From an uncultured Sphingobium sp. (GTDB lineage: Bacteria > Pseudomonadota > Alphaproteobacteria > Sphingomonadales > Sphingomonadaceae): a DNA stretch of 64,000 bases. Below the pieces are notes generated by a model, which worked only from the letters and a program-made list of their open reading frames with translations, ran no database searches and was not told where the DNA came from. Below are positions 1 to 7,174 of the stretch, piece after piece. The position numbers were made by a program, and so were the translations under genes. The DNA is taken from assembly GCA_946885845.1 (NCBI GenBank), contig CAMPHJ010000004.1, forward strand, positions 78,874 to 142,873. Direction: 5' to 3'. The first letter of the stretch is position 1; each line of letters begins with the position of its first letter.

Positions 1-1134
1 GTGGCGGGCGACATATTCACCGACAGCCTGACGCGAATGGTCCGTCATCGGCAATCCGGCCTTGGCCAATATTCTTTCCGCCGTGGCGAGGTCGTCTGCC
101 ATGAACTGGTGGAACGGCACGTCCACGCTCTTTTCCGCGGGCCACACATGCCGATCGTTCATGCAGGCGCGCAGCAGATGTTCGATCCGGTCGGCCCAGT
201 AAGTGAAGATCGTCGTGGCGTCGAACCGCTTGCGGTTGATCCGCGTGGTATAGGCCTGCATCGTGACCGCCGACTGGATCACGGCAACCGGATCGCGATG
301 GGTGATGGCGACGAAAGCGTCGGGGAAAACCGCCTTGAGCACCGGCAACTGCTCCAGATGCTGCGGGCATTTAAGCACCCACCGCTTAGGCCCGTGACGC
401 CGCTGCAACAGCTTCAACACGGTCTTCAGATACTCGTAATGCGGCGTCTGGTCGGTATTGTAGTAATGGTCCCGCCATCCCGGCACAAAGGATAGCCATT
501 CGAAATTATAGGATGCGAAATCGGGTCCCATGAGCTCCAGTTCCTCATGGATATGGTCCGGGTTCATCGGGTGCATGGTGGCGAGCAAAGGCGTAGTGAC
601 CTGCATGCCTGCCCATGCATCGGCGCAGCGCTGATAACGCGGATCGATACCGCCCGGCAGCAATGGATCACCGGGCAGTGGCACCGGCTCATAGCTTTCC
701 CACAGCGGCAAGGATTGCAGCCGGGGGTCAGCGGCGATCAGATTGACGAGATGGGTCGTCCCCGACCGTGGCAGCCCCGCGATGATGATCGGCCGGTCAA
801 TCACCTCATCATGGATCGAAGGGTCCCGGTTCAGCGCATCTTGGATCAGCAGCCGGTTGGATGCATAGCGAACCATGTAATTATAAAGATTGGCGCGCGA
901 CAGGTTAGTCAGGTCCGCGTCCGCGTCCCATTCATCCAGCAGCAGGTTCAGCCGCTCGCGAAAGTCATCCGGGCCAAAATCGGCAAGACCCGTACGTTCA
1001 CGGGCAGCGTTCAGCACCGCGCTTTCCGTCAGGGACACAGGATGAGCATCCCCATAAGCGAGCGCAGCCAACTGCGCCTGCGTCAGTTGGGGAGCGAACA
1101 GATCATCGATCGAAATCTCATTGGACATCGTCAT
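1..1134 (-). CDS. Sulfotransferase family protein (C-terminus off window)
   Basis: Likely transfers a sulfo group from PAPS to an unknown acceptor. 378 residues are visible without a stop, and the gene runs off the left edge. The phosphosulfate-binding loop is clear (IIIAGLPRSGTTHL), and a downstream THRDPVAVIQSAVTM stretch fits the 3'-phosphate-binding region. This is the Sulfotransfer_3-like type common in sphingomonads. Two in-frame ATGs, at 1134 and 1128, are possible starts; GGGAAAA precedes the first. The start overlaps the last codons of the TetR gene upstream, so the two are probably translationally coupled and co-transcribed. The acceptor cannot be deduced. Confidence 0.85.
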   Translation of the reverse strand, partial: MTMSNEISIDDLFAPQLTQAQLAALAYGDAHPVSLTESAVLNAARERTGLADFGPDDFRERLNLLLDEWDADADLTNLSRANLYNYMVRYASNRLLIQDALNRDPSIHDEVIDRPIIIAGLPRSGTTHLVNLIAADPRLQSLPLWESYEPVPLPGDPLLPGGIDPRYQRCADAWAGMQVTTPLLATMHPMNPDHIHEELELMGPDFASYNFEWLSFVPGWRDHYYNTDQTPHYEYLKTVLKLLQRRHGPKRWVLKCPQHLEQLPVLKAVFPDAFVAITHRDPVAVIQSAVTMQAYTTRINRKRFDATTIFTYWADRIEHLLRACMNDRHVWPAEKSVDVPFHQFMADDLATAERILAKAGLPMTDHSRQAVGEYVARH

Positions 1135-1852
1135 TTTCCCGTTTGTCGAGCGGCGCCACCAGTGCGGCCACCATCATCGCCTCCAGATCGGCTGTGAACA
1201 TGCGAATATTGGCGTCATCCAGGGCACCCGACCCTTCAAGCACATGGGAATAGTCGGCGAGGCCATGAAACAGCATCACGCTGGCGATGATGAGGCGGCG
1301 ATCGGCGACATGGGCCGGTATCCCCCGCCCTTTCAACGCCTGATACAGCATGTGTTTCAGCCGTTCGGTGAGCGGTGCGGAAAAGGAAGCGGACCCTGCC
1401 TGGCGCAGTGCGAGCGTGTGGACCGCCACCAGCTGGGCGTTGAGGCGAACAAACTCCTTGCCCCCATCCGGGTCCAGCAGTTTGGCAGCCACCGGCCTGG
1501 CGAACGCGGCAACCACATGTTCAATCGCTGGCACGCCCCCACCCGCCTCCATCTCGTCGAACAAATGGTCGCGCTGTCTGGCGATGATGGGAACATGCTT
1601 GTTCAGAATAGCCTGGATCAACCCGTCCTTGTTGCCGAAATGATATTGGCAAGCGCTGCCGTGCCGCTGCTGCGCGGCCTTGTTCACCTCATTCAGGGAT
1701 ACCGCCTGAACGCCCTGATCCGCGAACAGCCGTTCCGCAACAGCTATCAGCTTGGCACGGGTCGCTCCGCTGCGTGGCGACACCCGCGCATTCCCCTCCG
1801 GCTGGCGATGCTGCGCGTCTAATAGGCGCGCGCTCGGCTCTGGCGATAGCAT
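1118..1852 (-). CDS. TetR/AcrR family transcriptional regulator
   Basis: A 244-residue one-component repressor. The N-terminal HTH follows ATRAKLIAVAERLFADQG, with the recognition region near residues 50-80 (ACQYHFGNKDGLIQAIL). The C-terminal ligand domain is not assignable to a ligand. GGGAGAGG lies just upstream of the ATG at 1852, which supports this start. It precedes and overlaps the sulfotransferase gene and is divergent from the NAD-dependent oxidoreductase at 2011. A palindrome at 1867-1886 sits 15 bp upstream of its start, so autoregulation and control of the divergent gene are likely. Confidence 0.88.
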   Translation of the reverse strand: MLSPEPSARLLDAQHRQPEGNARVSPRSGATRAKLIAVAERLFADQGVQAVSLNEVNKAAQQRHGSACQYHFGNKDGLIQAILNKHVPIIARQRDHLFDEMEAGGGVPAIEHVVAAFARPVAAKLLDPDGGKEFVRLNAQLVAVHTLALRQAGSASFSAPLTERLKHMLYQALKGRGIPAHVADRRLIIASVMLFHGLADYSHVLEGSGALDDANIRMFTADLEAMMVAALVAPLDKRENDDVQ

Positions 1853-1866
1853 CGCGCCTCTCCCTT

Positions 1867-1886
1867 GTTAGTGAGACCGCACTAAC
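1867..1886. promoter_or_regulatory. Candidate TetR operator in divergent promoter
   Basis: Perfect inverted repeat GTTAGTG-N6-CACTAAC (arms of 7). It lies between the TetR gene (start 1852) and the oxidoreductase gene (start 2011). Size and symmetry are typical of TetR-family operators. No second full copy was noticed in the window, which fits a local regulator. Confidence 0.7.
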
Positions 1887-2010
1887 TTGGCTGTGGGTTG
1901 CTGGCAAGCCCTATGGACATGGCCGCCCGATCGACCTGCGCCCTTTCACCGCCCATTCTTGTTATATGGACGATAACGTGCGAATAAGTCGGAAACTGGG
2001 GAAACAGACA

Positions 2011-3432
2011 ATGACCGACAGCCGCAAGATAATTTTCCTGACGGGCGCATCCGGCAATATGGGCCGGGAAGCCGTAAAACGCATCGCCGCGCAGAATGAA
2101 ACATTGCGGCTACGAGTGCTCATCCGTCCTGAAGAAAAATCGCATCCGGTCGTGCGCGACATCATCCAGAAGGGGTTGGCGGAAATCGTCTGGGGCGACC
2201 TGAACGATGCTGCCGCGATCCGCGAAGGGGTGAAGGATGCCGACGTCGTGCTGCATGTCGGTGCGCTGGTGTCGCCCCTGGCCGACCGCCTCCCTCCCGA
2301 AGTCGTGACGAAGGTCAATGTCGGCGGCACCCGCAATATCGTCGACGCGATCCATACGGTCGCGGACCCTCAGCGCACCCGCCTGGTCTACATCGGCACG
2401 GTCGCTGAAACCGGAAGCCGAAACGCGCCCGTCCATTGGGGCCGCACCGGCGACCCGATCAAGATCAGCGTCCATGATCATTACGCCGTGACCAAGACGC
2501 AGGCCGAAGCCATCGTTGCGCAAAGCGGCATCACGCACTGGGTGTCGCTCCGCCAAAGCGGCATGGCTCATTATGACATGTGGAAGATTTTTGATCCCAT
2601 CATGTTCCACAACCCCATCAATGGCGTCTTTGAATGGTCAACCGCGAACGATAGCGGGCGGCTGATGGCGGCGATGTGCGGCGATCACCTGCCCGCGGAA
2701 CTGTGGCGGGGCTTTTACAATATTGGCGGTGGTGCGACTTCGCGCGTCGTCAACCATGAATTCATGGCGCAATCGATGCCCAACTATAAAAAGGCGCTGA
2801 AGCCGCACTGGTTCGCGACCCGCAACTTTCACGGCCAATGGTATGCCGATTCCGACCGGCTGGAAGCTTTGGTGCCGTTCCGCGAACAATCGATCCACGA
2901 CTATTTCCAGGAAGCGCCGCGCCATACGCCCTGGATCGTGCGCGCCGTATCGAAATATCTGCCCGGCGCCGTCAGCAAGCGGGTGCAAAAACTGGCCGAA
3001 GCGCCCGGTGGCTCGCTTCACTGGTTCGCCAATAATGACGACGCCAACATCAGGCACTATTTCGGATCGCGCGCCGCATGGGAGGCAATCCCGCGTGACT
3101 GGGACGATTTCGTCTTCGCTCAGCCGTCGCGCGAACCGACCCTGTTGAACCACGGCTATGACGAAAGCCGCGCGCCAGAGGATTGGCGGATCGACGACCT
3201 GAAAGCCGCAGCAGAATATCGCGGTGGCCAGTGTCTGGCGACCAGTTTCGATGGCCCCGATACGGCGATCGAATGGCAGTCCGCAGCGGGTCATCGATTT
3301 ACGATGACGCCGCGTCTCTATTTGAAGGGCGGCCACTGGTGCCCGACCACCATGGTCGATTCCGCGGCCTATGAAGGGGAAGCCGCGCGCAATCCCTTCT
3401 TCGCGCAGGTTTGGGGCGCGGCGGCGGGTTGA
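2011..3432 (+). CDS. NAD(P)-dependent epimerase/dehydratase-family oxidoreductase
   Basis: A 473-residue extended-SDR-like enzyme. The Rossmann motif TGASGNMG is at about residues 11-18, and HYAVTK supplies the YxxxK catalytic pair. The C-terminal half, about 200 residues beyond the usual SDR core, is not recognised. The ATG at 2011 is preferred over the upstream in-frame ATG at 1966 because GGGGAAA lies 7-8 nt before it. The gene is divergent from the TetR/sulfotransferase pair and shares the palindromic operator, so it is probably induced by the same ligand. Substrate unknown; a hydroxy/keto lipid or aromatic side chain is only a guess. Confidence 0.82.
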   Translation: MTDSRKIIFLTGASGNMGREAVKRIAAQNETLRLRVLIRPEEKSHPVVRDIIQKGLAEIVWGDLNDAAAIREGVKDADVVLHVGALVSPLADRLPPEVVTKVNVGGTRNIVDAIHTVADPQRTRLVYIGTVAETGSRNAPVHWGRTGDPIKISVHDHYAVTKTQAEAIVAQSGITHWVSLRQSGMAHYDMWKIFDPIMFHNPINGVFEWSTANDSGRLMAAMCGDHLPAELWRGFYNIGGGATSRVVNHEFMAQSMPNYKKALKPHWFATRNFHGQWYADSDRLEALVPFREQSIHDYFQEAPRHTPWIVRAVSKYLPGAVSKRVQKLAEAPGGSLHWFANNDDANIRHYFGSRAAWEAIPRDWDDFVFAQPSREPTLLNHGYDESRAPEDWRIDDLKAAAEYRGGQCLATSFDGPDTAIEWQSAAGHRFTMTPRLYLKGGHWCPTTMVDSAAYEGEAARNPFFAQVWGAAAG

Positions 3433-3625
3433 TCCTTTGGCTGGGGCAGATCCATTTCAGCTGACTTCAGTTGCTCTGCCCCAGCCATAGCCGCGCCGCG
3501 CTCCCCTGGCCGATAATCTGCGCTAACATGAGATCGACAAGTTAAGCCGGTCCTCCGTTCGCGACTGACGGACCGGAAGCAGCCACACTCACCCCCGAAA
3601 CATCGCCGTCGACAGAAGCTGTCCC
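3433..3625. other. Intergenic, no gene seen
   Basis: Convergent gap between the oxidoreductase and the first TonB receptor. No coding signal was recognised; the receptor's terminators lie at its right-hand end. Confidence 0.5.
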
Positions 3626-3666
3626 AAAGAAAAATCGCGCCGTGAACACCAGGTTCGCGGCGCGAT
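3626..3666 (-). terminator. Rho-independent terminator of TonB receptor 1
   Basis: Nine-base arms ATCGCGCCG (3634-3642) and CGGCGCGAT (3658-3666), with an inner GAAC/GTTC stem. Read on the minus strand the hairpin is followed by TTTTCTTT (3633-3626). Confidence 0.8.
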
Positions 3667-3681
3667 GCAAGGATTACAAGC

Positions 3682-3708
3682 CCCGCCAGCCGAAGACTGG
3701 CTGGCGGG
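3682..3708 (-). terminator. Second hairpin after TonB receptor 1
   Basis: Perfect 10-base arms CCCGCCAGCC (3682-3691) and GGCTGGCGGG (3699-3708) with a 7-nt loop, 10 nt past the stop codon. It has no U-tract of its own and probably supports the terminator at 3626-3666. Confidence 0.6.
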
Positions 3709-3717
3709 CGCAGGCTT

Positions 3718-6069
3718 TTAGAAGCGGAACGAACCGGAGATCCCGAATTCCCGCGGATTGGTGACGTTCACCGTGCGGTAGCCGGAGTCATAGATTATAG
3801 TCGGATCGTTGCTCGCCCTGAACTGGCTGGTACCTACACTAATATTGGTGATCCGCTTTTGGTTCAGAAGGTTGCGGGCAAAGGCCGAAAGCTCCCACTT
3901 ACCCTCTTCGCCGCGCAGACCCACAAACAGATTAATCAGCGTACGTGACGGGTAACGATATTGCTGTTGTTCAGAATATACGCTGGGGCGATAGTTGATC
4001 AGCCCGCGGATAAAGGGCTGCATCGGACCAGATCCAAAACGAATCTCGGAATTGGCTGTCAGACTGAAGTCAGGCACATCCGCAAGGCGTGAGTTCCGAT
4101 TGCAGAAGCTGACATTGTTAACGCCTCCAAAAGCCGGGTTCGGAATGATGACCGGTTGGCCCGTGACCGGGTCCAGCGTAGTGCACGGCAGCAAGGCGTT
4201 CTTATACCGCGCCTTGACATAGGACATGCTGACCGAAAAATCCCAGTTGTCGGTCGGACGGCCCGCGAGCGTCGCTTCTATACCCTTGACCGTGGCATCG
4301 CCGTTATAATTGTAATCGGACGTATCATCTAAAGCGCCGTCAGGCGGACCGGCAAAGAAGCCGGGGAATACTTCCGTACCCTGATCAGTAGCGATGCCGG
4401 TAAAGCGCGAGATAAAATTATCGAACTCTTGATAAAATGCCGAAACGTCGAGCGAAATTCTACGGTCGAGGAACGCAGACTTGAAACCGATTTCGTAGCT
4501 GTTTGACCGTTCTGGCTTACTGATCACCAGGTCTTCACTGATGTTTTGCGGGGTGCCAACGCCTGCGGTGGCGCCTCGATACGACCTGCCATAGGCCGCA
4601 TAGGCCGTCAGGTCAGGGCTGAACTCGTAGGTCAAGGTAGCGGAGCCAGTGAACGGGCGCTCCTTCGAACTAAAATCCACGATCGGGAAGCTACCGGCGC
4701 CAGGAATAGTGATCGTAGCCAGCTGCCTTCCGTCATTCATCGTATAACGGCCTGCCGCTTCAAACGTCAGCTGCTCGGTGGGCTTAAGCCGCACGCTACC
4801 TGCAAACGCCCAAGTCTTCGCCTGTGTCGGTATCACGATCTTGCCTGCGACCGGAGTCACGAAGGGGGCTGGTAAACCGGGTACGCCAAACAGGAAATCG
4901 AGAGGCTGGTTGACAACGGTGACGCCCGTCTGGGTCGTGTGAAATACACCGGCCGACCAGTTGAAAAAGCCTTCATTATTGGAAATGATACGCAATTCAG
5001 CCGTATCCACATTATATGGCGTGCGGACGATCTGCGTCGGTGTGTAATCCGGGATGACGTTGCCAGGATCGCCATCGCCATATTGGGTCAGCGTCGTTTC
5101 CTGATGGCCGCCGACAAAGGCCAGCGTAACCGGACCCAGGTCATATTTCGCATCGACCGTTACCAGATGGCTATTGTTGATGAGCCGGCGGCGACCTTCG
5201 GACAGGTTTAGGCGGTCATCCAGCCCAATGGCCGGGTTGCCGATAGCGGCATTCCCGGGGCCGAAAATTTGCGTGTGATTGACGTTGTCAGAATTCAGAT
5301 ACTGATACATGACGTTGATGTCGAAGCCCTCGGTGGGCTGCAGGGCCACCGACAAACGGGCGCTCTGCGTCCGGCTGCGCGACCGATCGCCACGGGTCGT
5401 GTTGCGCACCTGATTCAGGCGATTGCCGTCCACCAACATCGACGCGCGGATCGCGATCTTGTCCTGCACAATCGGAAGGGACACGCCGCCCTGAACGTTG
5501 TAAGCGGCGTCATCAGTCGCGGTGCCCTGGATATAGCCTTCAATCTCATTGAGATTGGGACGGCGCGTACGGATGGTGATGGCGCCCGAAGGAGCCGTAC
5601 GTCCACGCAGCGCGCCCTGTGGCCCGCGCAGGACTTCGACCTGGTCAATGTCATAGATGGCCGTGAATACCGTCGAGGCGTCAACCGGCACTTCGTTGTA
5701 ATAAATATCGACCGAAGGACCAGTGCCCTGATCGGGATCGAAGGTCACGCCACGCAATGTCGCCGAATTCGCACGACCGTTATTGGTCAGTTCAAGACCT
5801 GGAGCAAGCTGCTGAACGTCCTTGATGTCAAGGATTTTGAGTCGCTCAATCTGCTCGCCGGTTGCGACGTTGATGCTCATTGGAACATCTTGCAACAACT
5901 GCGCACGCCGACTGGCGGTAACGATGATTTCACTCGCGGGCTGGTTCGCCCCACTGCTGACATTCGCTGCCGCAGCCGCGGTGTCCTGCGCCCAGGCGCC
6001 GCTGGACAGCGCAAATGTGCCGGCGGTAGCCAGCAACAGCGCAGCATGTCGGTGGAAATTCCCCTTCAT
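3718..6069 (-). CDS. TonB-dependent outer-membrane receptor 1
   Basis: 783 residues. A signal peptide ends near ALSSGAWAQ. A TonB-box-like EIIVTASRR segment follows near residues 47-55, then the plug domain, including VEVLRGPQGALRGRTAPSGAI, and a 22-strand-type barrel ending in GISGSFRF with the terminal aromatic residue. GGGAGA precedes the ATG. It imports an unknown large or scarce substrate with TonB energy. It is a close relative of the receptor at 7175-9574: both share DVPM..NVATGEQIE and YYNEVPVD blocks. A minus-strand TTGACA at 6130-6125 may be the -35 element, but no well-spaced -10 stands out. Confidence 0.92.
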   Translation of the reverse strand: MKGNFHRHAALLLATAGTFALSSGAWAQDTAAAAANVSSGANQPASEIIVTASRRAQLLQDVPMSINVATGEQIERLKILDIKDVQQLAPGLELTNNGRANSATLRGVTFDPDQGTGPSVDIYYNEVPVDASTVFTAIYDIDQVEVLRGPQGALRGRTAPSGAITIRTRRPNLNEIEGYIQGTATDDAAYNVQGGVSLPIVQDKIAIRASMLVDGNRLNQVRNTTRGDRSRSRTQSARLSVALQPTEGFDINVMYQYLNSDNVNHTQIFGPGNAAIGNPAIGLDDRLNLSEGRRRLINNSHLVTVDAKYDLGPVTLAFVGGHQETTLTQYGDGDPGNVIPDYTPTQIVRTPYNVDTAELRIISNNEGFFNWSAGVFHTTQTGVTVVNQPLDFLFGVPGLPAPFVTPVAGKIVIPTQAKTWAFAGSVRLKPTEQLTFEAAGRYTMNDGRQLATITIPGAGSFPIVDFSSKERPFTGSATLTYEFSPDLTAYAAYGRSYRGATAGVGTPQNISEDLVISKPERSNSYEIGFKSAFLDRRISLDVSAFYQEFDNFISRFTGIATDQGTEVFPGFFAGPPDGALDDTSDYNYNGDATVKGIEATLAGRPTDNWDFSVSMSYVKARYKNALLPCTTLDPVTGQPVIIPNPAFGGVNNVSFCNRNSRLADVPDFSLTANSEIRFGSGPMQPFIRGLINYRPSVYSEQQQYRYPSRTLINLFVGLRGEEGKWELSAFARNLLNQKRITNISVGTSQFRASNDPTIIYDSGYRTVNVTNPREFGISGSFRF

Positions 6070-6579
6070 ATCATCTCCCCTATGTAAATTCTTATCGCAC
6101 TTGAGTGTATATTATCAGCCGGATTGTCAAGCGAGACGAACTTGATGGAAAAATCCCTGAAGCTGTGGAGCAATCAACGACATGGCCATAAAATAACTAA
6201 TTGGTTTATAATGATAATGACCTTGGTTTAAAGATACGGGCAGGGCCGTACGCCTCTGCCGAAGGGCCTGCCAATCGTTTAAATGGCCCTCATTCGGTCG
6301 CAGGCGCATATTTACGCCTACAAAAAGTCGAAACCTGTGACCGAAAGGCAACACTAACCGTTTGACTGGCTCGACCCCAAAACCACATGGTGGCAGGCAT
6401 ATATGATGCGCCTTTCGATCTGCTTTTTCCCAAGGACGCGCGTCGTGGCAAAGCGTCGCCCGTTCGTTCAGCGCAGAGCAAGCCATGGACCGCTATTCAG
6501 GAATAAGTGAACAGTTGCGTTTCATTGTGAACCGACTGATATGGGATCAGGCCACTGGCCGCGGAGAAGAGGAACGAAC
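6070..6579. other. Divergent intergenic region
   Basis: About 510 bp between TonB receptor 1 and the small exported protein. It should hold both promoters. On the plus strand TTGCGT and TGATAT are spaced 16 nt apart near 6514-6541 and are a plausible promoter for the downstream gene. Short open frames here lack ribosome sites and family resemblance and were not called. Confidence 0.35.
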
Positions 6580-6870
6580 ATGAAGAAATTGATGATCGCA
6601 GCGGCAATGTTCGCCATGGCGCCAATGCCTGCATTTGCTCAAGCTGCGACCTACTCGACAGAGTCGACGGAAATCGGCACGCTACTGGACGATCCCGCAG
6701 CAAAGGCTGTTCTGGACAAGCATGTGCCAGCCCTGTCGGGAAGCGACCAGATCGACATGGCACGCGCCATGACGCTGAAGGCCGTTCAGCAATATGCGCC
6801 CGATGACCTCACCGACAAGCAGCTGGCGGATATCGATGCCGACCTCGCAAAGCTGAAGGCCGCGAAATAA
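6580..6870 (+). CDS. Small exported hypothetical protein
   Basis: 96 residues. A clear Sec signal peptide (MKKLMIAAAMFAMAPMPAFA) is followed by a short helical, charged mature domain (about 75 residues) rich in Asp, Lys and Ala, with KAVLDKHVPALSG and a Lys-rich end. AGAGGAA lies 6 nt before the ATG at 6580. Similar small periplasmic proteins are common beside catabolic genes in sphingomonads, but no function is known to me. It lies between the two sister TonB receptors and is transcribed away from receptor 1. Confidence 0.75.
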   Translation: MKKLMIAAAMFAMAPMPAFAQAATYSTESTEIGTLLDDPAAKAVLDKHVPALSGSDQIDMARAMTLKAVQQYAPDDLTDKQLADIDADLAKLKAAK

Positions 6871-6905
6871 GGCTGAAAATATCGCTCAGCATGCTTTGAA
6901 ATGGC

Positions 6906-6930
6906 TGGCCGGGTCCCTGGGGTCCGGCCA
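6906..6930 (+). terminator. Hairpin after small exported protein
   Basis: Arms TGGCCGG (6906-6912) and CCGGCCA (6924-6930), 35 nt past the stop codon. Only a weak pyrimidine tail follows (CTTCCATTCC). Confidence 0.5.
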
Positions 6931-6944
6931 CTTCCATTCCGGCG

Positions 6945-7139
6945 CTACCCCTGGATCATAGCCAGTAATTGCCGGGCGACCTGCGCCGGTCTTTGCGCGG
7001 GTATCGGATCGTCTTTGGTGCCGTTGATGATTTCGTCAGCCAGGAATTGCAATTCCTAGCTGTAACCGACGTCGTAAGGTCCGCGCGATCTTCGACTAGC
7101 GGTTAGGCCATTTATAGCCAGTTCAGGGCTATCAGGCAT
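6945..7139 (-). pseudogene. Decayed C-terminal remnant, Gfo/Idh/MocA-type oxidoreductase
   Basis: Read on the minus strand, 65 in-frame codons encode a protein-like tail containing RGPYDVGYS, then one TAG stop, then ELQFLADEIINGTKDDPIP and AQVARQLLAMIQG before the natural stop. The GPYDVGY..ELQ..ADEI pattern resembles the end of Gfo/Idh/MocA oxidoreductases (inference from family memory). The rest of the gene is absent. The upstream end lies inside the terminator hairpin of TonB receptor 2, so the fragment looks like the relic of a deletion. Confidence 0.5.
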
Positions 7140-7169
7140 GGCGCCCGGATATTTCCGGGCGCCATGCCT
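7134..7169 (-). terminator. Long perfect hairpin after TonB receptor 2
   Basis: Arms of 16 bases (7134-7149 and 7154-7169, beginning AGGCATGG and ending CCATGCCT) with a 4-nt loop, 6 nt past the receptor stop. No U-tract follows. Its stability suggests transcription termination or 3' end protection. Confidence 0.65.
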
Positions 7170-7174
7170 CCCCC

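Noticed and set aside
6127..6486. 119-codon minus-strand frame upstream of receptor 1
   Set aside because: No ribosome site, biased composition and no recognisable motif; lies in a promoter region.
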